In this document: piece by piece, positions 27,367 through 36,349 of the stretch
Numbering within the stretch: position 1 is the stretch's first letter
Layout: each line of letters begins with the position of its first letter
Assembly: GCF_012163145.1 (NCBI RefSeq)
Contig: NZ_JAAVTX010000006.1
Span: 310,001 to 374,000, forward strand
Reading direction: 5' to 3'
Source of the DNA: Falsiroseomonas frigidaquae
GTDB taxonomy: Bacteria > Pseudomonadota > Alphaproteobacteria > Acetobacterales > Acetobacteraceae
Length of the DNA: 64,000 nucleotides
The notes under the pieces: generated by a model
Told to the model about the DNA's origin: nothing
What the model saw: only the letters and a program-made list of their open reading frames with translations
The model's database searches: none
Translations under genes and position numbers: made by a program

Positions 27367-27863
27367 TGCTGCCAGCCACGACGCTGGAGGAGGCGCAGCG
27401 CGTGCTGGCGCTGCTGCAGTCCCGCGACCTCACCCTCGCCACTGCCGAATCCTGCACCGGCGGGCTGATCGCCGCGGCGCTGACCGCCGTCCCCGGCTTT
27501 TCCGCGACCATGCTCGCCGGCTACGTCACCTATTCGAACGAGGCCAAGACCCGCATGCTCGGCGTGCCCGCCCCGCTGATCGAGGCGGTGGGCGCGGTGA
27601 GCGAGCCCGTGGCGCGGCAGATGGCCGAAGGCGCCGTGCAGGATGCGGGGGCGGACGTCGCCGTTTCCTGCACCGGCATCGCCGGGCCGACCGGCGGCAG
27701 CGCCGAGAAGCCCGTGGGCCTGGTGCACCTGGCCTGCGCGCTGCGCGGTGCGCCGACGCTGGCCGAGCACCACATCTTCCCCGACGACCGCACGGCAATC
27801 CGCGCCGCGACCGTCGCCGCCGCCTTCGCCCTGATCCGCCGCGCCCTGGAGCACACTGCATGA
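27366..27863 (+). CDS. CinA-family nicotinamide-nucleotide amidase
   Basis: 165 residues equal to the C-terminal domain of CinA (PncC type), which deamidates NMN to NaMN in pyridine nucleotide recycling. Motifs: [55 protein letters not shown]. The N-terminal MoaB-like domain of full-length CinA is absent, as is usual for stand-alone PncC. Pairing with pgpA is common in proteobacteria. Confidence 0.92.
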   Translation: MLPATTLEEAQRVLALLQSRDLTLATAESCTGGLIAAALTAVPGFSATMLAGYVTYSNEAKTRMLGVPAPLIEAVGAVSEPVARQMAEGAVQDAGADVAVSCTGIAGPTGGSAEKPVGLVHLACALRGAPTLAEHHIFPDDRTAIRAATVAAAFALIRRALEHTA

Positions 27864-29242
27864 GCCTGACCGATCAGCTTCTGACCACCCTGGATGCCGG
27901 CCGCGACGCGGCGGTGGCGCGCCTGGTGGAATGGCTCCGCATCCCCTCCATCTCGGCGCAGCCGGATCATGCGGCGGATTGCGTGCGGGCCGCGGAATGG
28001 GTGCGCGACCAGCTTCTGGAACTGGGCTTCACGGCTTCGCTGCGACAGACGCCGAAGCACCCCGTGGTGGTGGCGCATCATCCGGGTCCCGAAGGCGGCA
28101 AGCGGCACCTGCTGTATTACGGCCATTACGACGTGCAGCCGCCGGACCCGCTGGAGCTGTGGACCAGCCCGCCCTTCGAGCCGGTGCTGGTGGAGGGTCC
28201 GAACGGCCAGCGCGTGGTCGCCCGCGGCGCGGTGGACGACAAGGGCCAGGTGCTGATGTGGATCGAGGCGCTGCGCGCCTGGAACAAGGTGGCCGGCGGC
28301 CCGCCCTGCGCCATCACCGCGGTGATCGAGGGGGAGGAGGAAATCGGCTCCCCCAACCTCGCCCCCTTCATGGCGGCCAATGTCGCGGAGCTGAAGGCCG
28401 ATGTCGCCATCATCAGCGACACCGGCATGTGGGACATCGACACCCCGGCGCTGTCCACCCGGCTGCGCGGCATGTGCTTCGTGCAGCTCGACATCAAGGC
28501 GGCCAGCCGGGACCTGCATTCCGGCATGTATGGCGGCAGCGCGCTGAACCCGAACAACCTGATCACGAAGATCCTGGGCGACCTGCACGATGCCAACGGC
28601 CGCGTGCAGCTGCCGGGCTTCTATGACGGCGTGCCGGAGCTTTCGCCCGAACTGCGCGCGCAATGGCAGGCGCTGGGCTTCTCCGAACATGATTTCCTCG
28701 GCGCCATCGGGCTGTCGGTGCCGGTGGGGGAGAAGGATCGCGGGCCGCTGGAACGGCTCTGGGCGCGGCCGACGGCGGATATCAACGGCATCTGGGGCGG
28801 CTATACCGGCCCCGGCAGCAAGACCGTGATCCCCAGCGAGGCGCACGCCAAGATCACCTTCCGGCTCGTCCCCGGCCAGCACCACGAGAAGGTCTTTGCG
28901 AGCTTCCAGGAGTTCGTGAAGGCGCGGCTTCCGGCGGACGCCACCGCCACCTTCCAGGGCGGCGGCGCCAGCCCGGGGATCGAGGTGCCGGCGGACAGCG
29001 ACTTCGTGAAGGCGGCCCAGGCCGCGCTGGCCGATGAATACGGGCGGCCCGCCGCGATGATCGGCTGCGGCGGGTCGATCCCCATCGTCTCCTCGATGAA
29101 GGACGTGTTAGGGCTGGATACCGTGCTGATGGGCTTCGGCCTCGAGGACGACCAGGTGCACAGCCCGAACGAGAAATTCGACCTGCGCTGCTTCCACCAG
29201 GGCGCGCGCAGCCACGCGCGGCTGCTGGCGAAGCTGGGCTGA
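27860..29242 (+). CDS. M20 family metallodipeptidase
   Basis: 460 residues, ATG overlapping the amidase stop. Metal ligands and catalytic residues: [12 protein letters not shown] (His, Asp), GAVDDKGQ (bridging Asp), [10 protein letters not shown] (general base Glu), ISDTGMWD (Asp) and a C-terminal FHQGARSHA histidine. A dimerisation lid domain lies in the middle. It resembles CNDP/dipeptidase-like M20 peptidases acting on dipeptides. No signal peptide. A strong hairpin follows. Confidence 0.92.
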   Translation: MSLTDQLLTTLDAGRDAAVARLVEWLRIPSISAQPDHAADCVRAAEWVRDQLLELGFTASLRQTPKHPVVVAHHPGPEGGKRHLLYYGHYDVQPPDPLELWTSPPFEPVLVEGPNGQRVVARGAVDDKGQVLMWIEALRAWNKVAGGPPCAITAVIEGEEEIGSPNLAPFMAANVAELKADVAIISDTGMWDIDTPALSTRLRGMCFVQLDIKAASRDLHSGMYGGSALNPNNLITKILGDLHDANGRVQLPGFYDGVPELSPELRAQWQALGFSEHDFLGAIGLSVPVGEKDRGPLERLWARPTADINGIWGGYTGPGSKTVIPSEAHAKITFRLVPGQHHEKVFASFQEFVKARLPADATATFQGGGASPGIEVPADSDFVKAAQAALADEYGRPAAMIGCGGSIPIVSSMKDVLGLDTVLMGFGLEDDQVHSPNEKFDLRCFHQGARSHARLLAKLG

Positions 29243-29247
29243 CGCCA

Positions 29248-29293
29248 CAAGCGGGCGTTGTGCGGGCTATCACGGCCGCACAACCACCGCTTG
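29248..29293 (+). terminator. Long interrupted hairpin after the dipeptidase gene
   Basis: Starts 6 nt after the stop codon. Outer stem CAAGCGG/CCGCTTG (7 bp), a 2x2 internal loop, inner stem GTTGTGCGG/CCGCACAAC (9 bp) and a 10-nt loop. It would end the five-gene operon. Downstream sequence is AT-leaning (CAATTCGTTAAG) but has no T run. Confidence 0.6.
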
Positions 29294-29404
29294 CAATTCG
29301 TTAAGCCTGCGGCTCATCTTCCGGCCAGGGCGGCGGGCCGGCGCCTGCCGCCCGTCATGTGGCGGCGCCGTCCCGGCCCGCCGGCAGCCGGAGCAGCGCA
29401 TGCC

Positions 29405-30325
29405 ATGCCCGCCGTCTATGAGCACATCCATTTCCGCAAGCAGAAGAAGATGGCCGGCCGCTACCGGGCGGCGCTTACCCAGGCCATCGCGGAACTCGCC
29501 GTCGCCGCGCCGACGACCGACCAGGTCAAGCTGAGCCGCAACCTGCGCAACGCGGTCTATACGGCCTGCCAGATGCACGACCAGGCGCAGCTGGTGCAGG
29601 AGGTCTATTTCAAGACCGTCCCCGGCTCCGCCCGCTGCGCCGGCGACGCCGACTGGTGCATCTTCTACGCGATGGACATCCACAACCCGGCCAGCAACGT
29701 CCAGCTTCTCATGCTCGGCCGCATCGCCGGCGTGCGGCTCGAGGCCTTCTTCGACTTCCGGATCAGCGAGGAGGACGCCATCGCCTTCGACGGCGCCTCC
29801 GTCCCCGCCACGGACAATACGGTGGACATGAACTACCGGGACACCGTGCTGTCGAACCACGGCAACAAGCACTTCGGCGTCGATCGCGGCGCCAACCAGT
29901 ACGACATCGGCGCCAGCGCGGAGGTGCGCTACCGCATCGTGCGGGGCATGGAGGAGAAGGCGGCCGCACATGGGGTGATGCTCGGCAGCGAGGCCTATTT
30001 CATGTTCGACCGCCGCGTCGGCTATGAGGGCACGAAGGGCAATGCGGGTGCCGCCTGCGTCTGCATCCGGGTGGACACGCCCGGCCTGCCGACCCAGCAC
30101 AGCCACCCGATTCCCACCACCGGCGTCGGGTCCCACGACGCCAAGCTGAAGGACGCGATCCGGCAGCTGACGGTGAAGGGCGAGGTCGGCCTGCCCTATC
30201 TGGTGCAGATGGCGAAGTACCTCACCATCATCGGCGCGCGGCGGCTGATGTTCACCAACCTGCGCGCCGACAAGGCGTTGTACGGCGTGCACCGCCCGCC
30301 GGAATGCGTCTACTGGGCCTGGTGA
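29405..30325 (+). CDS. Hypothetical protein, family not recognised
   Basis: 306 residues from ATG 29405 (MPAVYEHIHFRKQKKMAGRY). No signal peptide or membrane helix. The N-terminal 70 residues are helical and basic. The middle has DWCIFYAMDIHNPASN and VRLEAFFDFRISEEDAIAF, and the C-terminal half has ACVCIRVDTPGLPTQHSH, VGLPYLVQMAKYLTIIGARR and ends HRPPECVYWAW. Several cysteines and histidines (QHSH, CVCI) could bind metal, but no known site is evident. Codon composition matches its neighbours, so it looks native. Ends 9 nt from ltaE, convergent. Confidence 0.8.
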   Translation: MPAVYEHIHFRKQKKMAGRYRAALTQAIAELAVAAPTTDQVKLSRNLRNAVYTACQMHDQAQLVQEVYFKTVPGSARCAGDADWCIFYAMDIHNPASNVQLLMLGRIAGVRLEAFFDFRISEEDAIAFDGASVPATDNTVDMNYRDTVLSNHGNKHFGVDRGANQYDIGASAEVRYRIVRGMEEKAAAHGVMLGSEAYFMFDRRVGYEGTKGNAGAACVCIRVDTPGLPTQHSHPIPTTGVGSHDAKLKDAIRQLTVKGEVGLPYLVQMAKYLTIIGARRLMFTNLRADKALYGVHRPPECVYWAW

Positions 30326-30334
30326 GGCCGAGTC

Positions 30335-31402
30335 TCAGCCCTTCGCGAGCGCGCCGCGAATGGTCGTCAGCGCGTCCTCGATCATCGGCGCCGTCACGTC
30401 CAGATGCGTGCAGGCGCGCAGCCGCCCGCCGAGCAGGGACAGTGCCACGCCCTCCATGCGCAGGCGCTTCACCAGATCCGCCGCCGCCACGCCGGTGCCG
30501 GGGATGGTGAAGAACACCAGGTTGGTGTCGGGGTCCTGCACCTCCACCCCTTCCATCTGCGCCAGGCCGCGGGCCAGCGTCTTGGCATTGGCGTGGTCCT
30601 CCGCCAGCCGGTCGATATTGTGGTCCAGCGCATAGAGGCAGCCCGCGGCGCAGATTCCCGCCTGCCGCATGGCGCCGCCGAGGCGCTGCTTCCAGCGCCA
30701 GGCCTCGTCGATGAAGTCGCGCGAGCCGCACAGCACGGCACCCAGCGGCGCGCCCAGGCCCTTGGTGAAGTCCAGCCAGACGCTGTCATAGCCCGCCGCC
30801 ATCTCGGCCGGCGCGATGCCGGCGGCGACGCAGGCGTTCATCAGCCGCGCGCCGTCCATATGGGTGTTGAGACCGGCGCCGTGGGCGATCTCCGCAATCT
30901 CATCCAGCGTGGACTTCGCCCAGACGGCGCCACCGCCCGTATTGGCGGTCTGCTCCACCTCGACCAGCCTTTGCGTCGGCGTGTGGCGGGACTTGCCGCG
31001 CAAGGCGCCGCGCAACGAATCGGGCGTGTACATGCCGCGCGGGCCCTTCAGCGGCAGGATCTGCACGCTGCCGAGCGCCGCATGGGCGCCGCCCTCGCTG
31101 GTCAGGATATGCGCCGTCTCATGTGCGATGATCTCCTCCCCCGGGCGGCAATGCACCAGGGTGGAGGCGACGTTGCACATGGTGCCGGAGGGCATGAACA
31201 CCGCCGCTTCCTTGCCCATCAGCGCCGCCATGCGGTCGCACAGCGCATGCACCGTGGGGTCGTCGCCATGCTGCTCGTCGCCCACCTCGGCCCGCATCAT
31301 GGCGTCCAACATCGCCGGCGTCGGCTTGGTCTGGGTGTCGGAATACAGGTTGATGCGGACGCGCGGCGCGCCCTCGGGCGGGCGTTCGGGGGCATGGACC
31401 AT
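30335..31402 (-). CDS. ltaE: Low-specificity L-threonine aldolase (beta-eliminating lyase family)
   Basis: 355 residues. A PLP enzyme cleaving L-threonine/allo-threonine to glycine and acetaldehyde. Motifs: INLYSDTQTKPTPAML, GKEAAVFMPSGTMCN, HMDGARLMNA and the PLP lysine in WLDFTKGLGAPLG (Lys214). The start MVHAPERPP is preferred; ten more upstream codons are open. It is followed, across 67 bp on the upstream side, by a GST gene on the same strand. Confidence 0.93.
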   Translation of the reverse strand: MVHAPERPPEGAPRVRINLYSDTQTKPTPAMLDAMMRAEVGDEQHGDDPTVHALCDRMAALMGKEAAVFMPSGTMCNVASTLVHCRPGEEIIAHETAHILTSEGGAHAALGSVQILPLKGPRGMYTPDSLRGALRGKSRHTPTQRLVEVEQTANTGGGAVWAKSTLDEIAEIAHGAGLNTHMDGARLMNACVAAGIAPAEMAAGYDSVWLDFTKGLGAPLGAVLCGSRDFIDEAWRWKQRLGGAMRQAGICAAGCLYALDHNIDRLAEDHANAKTLARGLAQMEGVEVQDPDTNLVFFTIPGTGVAAADLVKRLRMEGVALSLLGGRLRACTHLDVTAPMIEDALTTIRGALAKG

Positions 31403-31469
31403 GGGGCGGCTCCGGCTTTGGTTCCCGGGCACTCCGCTATGCGCAGGGGCTTACGTCAAGTCGGCCACG

Positions 31470-32117
31470 TCAAGCCGGGCGGGCCATCCCGTGGCGCTGC
31501 CACAGCGGCGCGATGGCTGGGCGCGCGGCGACGGCCTGGGCCAGCGCCTCGATCTTCGGCAGGTTCGCGGGGGTCCAGACCCGTCCCTCCGCCCAGCGCG
31601 ACAGCACGGCGAGGTAGATATCGGCCACGCTGAAGCGCGCGCCGAGCAGGAAGGGCGCGGCGGGGTCGCCGGTCAGCCCGGCGTGGTTCTCCACCACCCG
31701 CATCACGTCCCGCGCCATGGCCAGCGCGCCGTCACGCAGCGCCTGGTGCTGGTCCGGGCTGACGCCGAATCGCGCCGGATAGTCCCATCGGGTGATCTGC
31801 GGATAGAACTCGCCAGCCAGCAGCGCCATCCAGCGCAGCGCCCGCGCCCGGCCCGAATCGCCCGGCGGTGGCAGCAGGCCGGGGTGGATATCCGCCAGCG
31901 TCACCAGGATGGCCAGGCTTTCCGTCATCACCGTACCATCCGGCAGGATCAGCGTCGGCAGCCGGCCCATGGGGTTGATGGCGCGGTATTCAGCGCGGAG
32001 CTGGTGGTCACCCTCCAGCGGCACGTCGCGGAGTTCCACCGCCGCGCCGATCTCGGCCAGCGCCATCTCGACCGGGGCGGAGCCGGAGCCGGCATCGCCG
32101 TAGAGAATATAGCCCAT
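31470..32117 (-). CDS. Glutathione S-transferase family protein
   Basis: 215 residues beginning MGYILYGDAGSGSAP. The N-terminal thioredoxin-like domain ends with NPMGRLPTLILPDGTVMTES, containing the cis-proline and the glutathione-binding E-S pair. A helical C-terminal domain with FLLGARFSVADIYLAVLSRW follows. These fit cytosolic GSTs of beta/theta-like bacterial type. Substrate unknown. It is divergent from the edema-factor-like gene across 127 bp. Confidence 0.9.
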   Translation of the reverse strand: MGYILYGDAGSGSAPVEMALAEIGAAVELRDVPLEGDHQLRAEYRAINPMGRLPTLILPDGTVMTESLAILVTLADIHPGLLPPPGDSGRARALRWMALLAGEFYPQITRWDYPARFGVSPDQHQALRDGALAMARDVMRVVENHAGLTGDPAAPFLLGARFSVADIYLAVLSRWAEGRVWTPANLPKIEALAQAVAARPAIAPLWQRHGMARPA

Positions 32118-32244
32118 TGCCGGCCTCCCCCGCTTTTCCACGCGCTGCTGAACGCGCTTGCGCGAAACAGGATGCAACGGCGCCGCCATCCTGTCGCGGC
32201 CCCGCCATGCTTCCCTGCATCCGGCAGCTTCGGGACGTGCATGG

Positions 32245-32892
32245 ATGAGTGGCCTGCGGGTGAGCATCGGAGAGATCCTGGCGGATCAGCGGGAGAATAC
32301 GGCGGCGCGGATGGGCGCCTCCGCCGAGGATATCCGCACCGCGCGCGACAGCGGCTTCGACCCGCAGGATGTGATGACCATCCGCCAGGTCACCGCCGCC
32401 CGTGCCGTACTGCTGGTGTTCCGCTGCCCCAACCTGGCGGCGCGATCCCTGCACGGGCTGCTGCCGGCCAAGACCGCGGTGACCACCGCGAAAAGCGGCA
32501 GCTCCGGCGCCGTGACCAGCCCGAGCGGCCTGCTGATGGTCTCCGACTACGACATCATGAGCGCCTGGCGGCAGGAAGGTGCCCGCTTCCGCAAGATCCC
32601 CATCACCGCCGCCGCGCCCGGCGCCAAATACGGCGCCTGGCTGCCGGAGGCCCGCGACCTGGTGCGGGAGCTGAATCGCAGGCTGGTGACGAAGATCCAG
32701 CACGGCGCGCAGGATGACTGGCTGGATGCGGAGCGCAATCGCGGCGTGAAGCCGGAGGATCTGTTCCTCGCCTTCCGCATGGGCGTGCCGGAACTGCTGT
32801 CAGGCCCGGCGGCGCTGGAACGCTTCTACCGGCAGGACCGGCTGTTCTGGCCCTACCTCCCCAACGGGAAGCATTGCGGCCGCACCGCCTAG
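32245..32892 (+). CDS. Compact edema factor/ExoY-like nucleotidyl cyclase-related protein
   Basis: 215 residues, no signal peptide. The order and spacing of motifs match the anthrax edema factor/CyaA/ExoY cyclase family: VLLVFRCPN (Arg60, like EF Arg329), PAKTAVTTAKSGSS (Lys76 and Lys83, seven apart as in EF Lys346/Lys353 and ExoY Lys81/Lys88), VSDYDIM (Asp101/Asp103, like EF Asp491/Asp493) and IQHGAQDDW (His153, like EF VNHGTEQDN). Only 18 residues separate Lys83 from Asp101, versus about 138 in EF, so the inserted second half-domain is missing. The ribose-binding Asn of EF is Trp159. Activity and secretion are unknown. Neighbours (GST, coq10) give no hint. Confidence 0.72.
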   Translation: MSGLRVSIGEILADQRENTAARMGASAEDIRTARDSGFDPQDVMTIRQVTAARAVLLVFRCPNLAARSLHGLLPAKTAVTTAKSGSSGAVTSPSGLLMVSDYDIMSAWRQEGARFRKIPITAAAPGAKYGAWLPEARDLVRELNRRLVTKIQHGAQDDWLDAERNRGVKPEDLFLAFRMGVPELLSGPAALERFYRQDRLFWPYLPNGKHCGRTA

Positions 32893-32893
32893 C

Positions 32894-33367
32894 TCAGGCG
32901 CTCGGCGCGGGCGTCGCGGCGGCCGGCGGCGGCGGCGCGCGGCGGTAGAGGTTGGCGGCGCGGCGTTCGAAGGACCGCACCATCAGCCGCACCGCCTCGT
33001 TGAACACGGTGCCGATCACGGCCTGCAGCAGGCGCGACTTGAACTCGAAATCGACGAAGAAATCGACTTCCGTTCCGTTCGCCACCGGCCGGAAGCGCCA
33101 GTGGTTGTTCAGGTAGCGGAAGGGGCCGGTCAGGTAGCGGACATGCACATGGTGCGGCCGTTCCAGCGTCACCTGGCTCCGGAACGTCTCGCGGAACATC
33201 TTGAAGCCGATGGTCAGGTCCGCGATCAGCTCGCTGTCGGTGCGGGAGACGATGCGCGCCCCGACGCACCAGGGCAGGAACTCCGGATAGCGCCGGACAT
33301 CCGCGACCATGTCGAACAGCTGCTCGTCGGAATACGGCAGCACCCGCTTCTCGGCGTGGGTGGGCAT
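32894..33367 (-). CDS. Coq10/RatA-type START domain protein
   Basis: 157 residues. A type II START/polyketide-cyclase-like lipid-binding fold: LPYSDEQLFDMVADVRRYPEFLPWC at the N-terminus, and HWRFRPVANGTEVDFFVDFEF. Such proteins are annotated as ubiquinone-binding Coq10 or as RatA. Position after lipA, overlapping its stop by one base (TGATG), is the typical alphaproteobacterial arrangement and favours a respiratory-quinone role over a toxin. The C-terminal tail is Pro/Ala-rich. Confidence 0.9.
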   Translation of the reverse strand: MPTHAEKRVLPYSDEQLFDMVADVRRYPEFLPWCVGARIVSRTDSELIADLTIGFKMFRETFRSQVTLERPHHVHVRYLTGPFRYLNNHWRFRPVANGTEVDFFVDFEFKSRLLQAVIGTVFNEAVRLMVRSFERRAANLYRRAPPPPAAATPAPSA

Positions 33368-34338
33368 CAGGCGGCCTTCAGCTTTGCCGCCCGCGCATCC
33401 CGCAGCGCCGCGAAGTCGCGGTCCGCGTGATAGGAAGACCGGGTCAAGGGCGTGGCTGATACCAGGAGGAATCCCTTGCCGCGCGCCGCCTGCCCGTAAT
33501 CCGCGAATTCATCCGGCGTGACGAAGCGATCCACTGCCGCATGCTTCACCGATGGCTGCAGGTATTGGCCGATGGTGAGGAAATCGACCTCCGCGCTGCG
33601 CAGGTCGTCCATCACCTGCAGCACCTCGATCCGCTTCTCTCCCAGCCCGACCATGATGCCCGACTTGGTGAAGATGGAGGGGTCGCGCTGCTTCACCCGG
33701 TCCAGCAGCCGCAGCGAGTGGTAGTAGCGCGCGCCGGGGCGGATGGAGGGATACAGCGCCGGGACGGTTTCCAGGTTGTGGTTGAACACATCCGGCCTGG
33801 CGTCGATCACCACCTCCAGCGCGCCATCCTTGCGCAGGAAGTCGGGCGTCAGGATCTCGATGGTGGTCTCGGGCGCCGCGGCGCGGGTGGCGGCGATGGT
33901 CTCGGCGAAGTGGCGCGCACCGCCATCGGCCAGGTCGTCCCGGTCCACGCTGGTGATGACCACGTGGCGCAGGCCCAGCTTGGCCACCGCATCGGCCACC
34001 CGGCGCGGCTCGTCGGTGTCCAGCGCCTTGGGCATGCCGGTGATGACGTTGCAGAAGCTGCAGGCGCGGGTGCAGGTGTCGCCCATGATCATCATGGTGG
34101 CGTGGCGCTGCGACCAGCACTCCCCGATATTCGGGCAGGCCGCCTCCTCGCAGACCGTCACCAGGCCATTCGCGCGCATCAGCGCGTGGGTTTCCCGGTA
34201 GATCGGGCTGGTGGGGGCCTTCACCCGGATCCAGTCCGGCTTGCGCTGGATCGGGTTGTCCGGGCGCTTCGCCTTCTCAGGGTGCCTTTCGGCACCCGTC
34301 AGGGCGGCCCGGTGGTCGATTTCGAGGCGGGTGCTCAT
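33367..34338 (-). CDS. lipA: Lipoyl synthase
   Basis: 323 residues. A radical-SAM enzyme inserting two sulfurs into octanoyl groups on lipoyl domains. The SAM cluster motif CTRACSFC (Cys89/93/96) and the auxiliary-cluster motif [13 protein letters not shown] (Cys63/68/74) are intact, and RSSYHAD gives the C-terminal serine ligand. It lies just downstream of lpdA in the pyruvate dehydrogenase cluster and serves the lipoyl domains of PdhB and PdhC encoded here. Confidence 0.97.
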   Translation of the reverse strand: MSTRLEIDHRAALTGAERHPEKAKRPDNPIQRKPDWIRVKAPTSPIYRETHALMRANGLVTVCEEAACPNIGECWSQRHATMMIMGDTCTRACSFCNVITGMPKALDTDEPRRVADAVAKLGLRHVVITSVDRDDLADGGARHFAETIAATRAAAPETTIEILTPDFLRKDGALEVVIDARPDVFNHNLETVPALYPSIRPGARYYHSLRLLDRVKQRDPSIFTKSGIMVGLGEKRIEVLQVMDDLRSAEVDFLTIGQYLQPSVKHAAVDRFVTPDEFADYGQAARGKGFLLVSATPLTRSSYHADRDFAALRDARAAKLKAA

Positions 34339-34342
34339 GGCG

Positions 34343-35737
34343 CTAGATGTGGATCACCCGGCCATAGGCATCAAGCACCGACTCATGCATCGCCTCGGAA
34401 ACCGTGGGATGCGGGAAGACGGTGTGCATCAACTCGGCCTCGGTGGATTCCAGGGTGCGGGCGATGCCGTAGCCCTGGATCATCTCCGTCACCTCGGGCC
34501 CGACCATGTGCGCGCCGAGCAGTTCGCCCGTCTTGGCGTCGAACACCGTCTTCACGAAGCCCTCCGGTTCCCCCATCGCGATGGCCTTGCCGTTGCCGAT
34601 GAAGGGGAAGCGGCCGACCCGGACTTCATGGCCCAGTTCCTTGGCCTTCTTCTCCGTCAGGCCGACACTGGCGACCTGCGGGCGGCAATAGGTGCAACCG
34701 GGGATGTTCAGCACATCCATGGCGTGGGGATGCTTGCCCGCGATCGCCTCGACGCAGATCACCGCCTCATGGCTGGCCTTGTGCGCCAGCCAGGGCGCAC
34801 CGGTGAGGTCGCCGATGGCGTAGACGCCCGGCTCACCCGTGTTGCCGAAGGCATCGGTGACCACATGGGTACGGTCCACCTTCACCTTCGTGCCTTCCAG
34901 GCCGAGGTCCTCCACATTGCCGACGATGCCGACGGCGGAGATCAGCCGGTCCGCCGTGATCTCCTGCACCTTGCCACCGGCCTCGACGATGGCAGTGATG
35001 CTGTCGGCGTTCTTGCGCACGCCCTGCACGCGGGCGCCGGTGATGATCTGCATCTTCTGCTTGGTGAAGGCCTTGTGGACGAAGGCGGAGATTTCCTCGT
35101 CCTCCACCGGCAGGATGCGATCCATCACTTCGATCAGCGTCACCTCGGCGCCCATGTTCAGGTAGAAGCTGGCGAATTCGGAGCCGATGGCGCCGCTGCC
35201 CATGACGATGAGCTTCTTCGGCAGCGCGGTCGGCGTCATCGCCTCCCGGTACGACCAGATCAGCTTCCCGTCGGGCTCCATCCCCGGCAGCACGCGGGCG
35301 CGCGCACCGGTCGCCAGCAGGATGTGTTTTCCCGAAATGTCCGCGACCGGTTTGCCGTCCTTGGTCACCGCAACCTTGCCGGGCCCCGCGAGCTTCGCGT
35401 GGCCGTCATAGACGGTGACCTTGTTCTTCTTCATCAGGTGCTTCACGCCACCCGAGAGCTGCCCGGCGACCTGACGGCTGCGCTTCACCACCTTGGCGAA
35501 ATCGAAGCGGATGTTGTCGGCCGCGAAGCCATAGGCATCCAGGCTGTGCAGCAGGTGATTGATCTCGGAGGCGCGCAGCAGCGCCTTGGTCGGGATGCAG
35601 CCCCAGTTGAGGCAGATGCCGCCGAGGTTCTCGCGCTCGACCAGCGCGACCTTCATGCCGAGCTGGCTGGCGCGGATGGCGCCGACATAGCCACCGGGGC
35701 CGCCGCCGACGACGACGAGATCAAAAGTCTCGGCCAT
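34343..35737 (-). CDS. lpdA: Dihydrolipoyl dehydrogenase (E3)
   Basis: 464 residues beginning [17 protein letters not shown]. The FAD-binding GxGxxG is followed by the redox disulfide [13 protein letters not shown] (Cys42/Cys47). The NAD domain has [20 protein letters not shown] and the C-terminal base is in [16 protein letters not shown]3 reoxidises dihydrolipoamide for the pyruvate dehydrogenase complex. It lies 4 nt from lipA and 2 nt from the GNAT gene. Confidence 0.97.
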   Translation of the reverse strand: MAETFDLVVVGGGPGGYVGAIRASQLGMKVALVERENLGGICLNWGCIPTKALLRASEINHLLHSLDAYGFAADNIRFDFAKVVKRSRQVAGQLSGGVKHLMKKNKVTVYDGHAKLAGPGKVAVTKDGKPVADISGKHILLATGARARVLPGMEPDGKLIWSYREAMTPTALPKKLIVMGSGAIGSEFASFYLNMGAEVTLIEVMDRILPVEDEEISAFVHKAFTKQKMQIITGARVQGVRKNADSITAIVEAGGKVQEITADRLISAVGIVGNVEDLGLEGTKVKVDRTHVVTDAFGNTGEPGVYAIGDLTGAPWLAHKASHEAVICVEAIAGKHPHAMDVLNIPGCTYCRPQVASVGLTEKKAKELGHEVRVGRFPFIGNGKAIAMGEPEGFVKTVFDAKTGELLGAHMVGPEVTEMIQGYGIARTLESTEAELMHTVFPHPTVSEAMHESVLDAYGRVIHI

Positions 35738-35739
35738 GT

Positions 35740-36225
35740 TCAGGACTCTCCTGCCAGGGCGCGCAAAGCGTCGCCCGAGAGGCGCCGTGAGCGCCACTCA
35801 TCGCGGCTTTCCGAGCCGATGCGGTCATAGAAGCGGATGGAGGGCGCGTTCCAGTCGAGCACCTGCCATTCCATCCGCGTGCAGTTCTCCGCCACCGCGC
35901 GCTTCGCCAAGTGGCGAAAGAAGGCCATGCCGACGCCCAGGCCCCGATGCTCCGGCTCGACATAGATGTCTTCGAGGTAGATGCCCGGGCGGCCGGTAAA
36001 CGTCGAAAAATTGTAGAACCAGATCGCCTGGCCGATGGCGCGGCCCTCACGCTCCGCCAGTGTGCAGGAGACGCGGGGGGTGGGGCCGAAGAGGGCCTCG
36101 CGGAAATCGGCCTCGGTGCCCACCGCCTCGTGCAGCAGCTTCTCGTACTCGGCGAGGTCGCGGACCAGGCGGAGGATTTCGGGCAGGTCCGCCTCGGTCG
36201 CGTCGCGCAGGGTGAAGTCGGTCAT
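35740..36225 (-). CDS. GNAT family N-acetyltransferase
   Basis: 161 residues. Acetyl-CoA-binding motif A reads VEPEHRGLGVGMAFFRHLA, preceded by GIYLEDIYV, and motif B follows in VLDWNAPSIRFYDRIG. The overall pattern resembles spermidine/diamine (SSAT-like) acetyltransferases, but the substrate is not determined. It is inserted between pdhC and lpdA on the same strand and probably co-transcribed, separated from pdhC by a palindromic repeat. Confidence 0.88.
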   Translation of the reverse strand: MTDFTLRDATEADLPEILRLVRDLAEYEKLLHEAVGTEADFREALFGPTPRVSCTLAEREGRAIGQAIWFYNFSTFTGRPGIYLEDIYVEPEHRGLGVGMAFFRHLAKRAVAENCTRMEWQVLDWNAPSIRFYDRIGSESRDEWRSRRLSGDALRALAGES

Positions 36226-36230
36226 GCCGC

Positions 36231-36267
36231 ACCCCCACCCCGACCCTTCCCCGCGCGCGGGGGAGGG
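36231..36267 (-). repeat. REP-like palindromic unit, short form, reverse orientation
   Basis: On the minus strand: CCCTCCCCCGCGCG hairpin, then GGTCGGGGTGGGGG tail. Same family as 36275-36339, 50697-50761 and 50837-50874. It stands head-to-head with the next unit. Confidence 0.75.
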
Positions 36268-36274
36268 AGAACAT

Positions 36275-36339
36275 GGCCCTCCCCCGCTTGCGGGGGGTCG
36301 CGGCGCTGCCGCGACGCCGAAGGCTGGTTGGGTGGGGGC
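36275..36339 (+). repeat. REP-like palindromic unit, long form
   Basis: Two hairpins, CCCCCGC-tt-GCGGGGG (36281-36296) and TCGCGGC-gct-GCCGCGA (36298-36314), then the 18-nt tail GGCTGGTTGGGTGGGGGC. The tail is identical at 50744-50761. It fills the gap between pdhC and the GNAT gene. Confidence 0.85.
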
Positions 36340-36349
36340 ATGCGCAGCA

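Noticed and set aside
32008-32703. A 231-codon minus-strand frame across the GST/edema-factor-like junction
   Set aside because: It overlaps two genes supported by domain motifs and has a low-complexity sequence.
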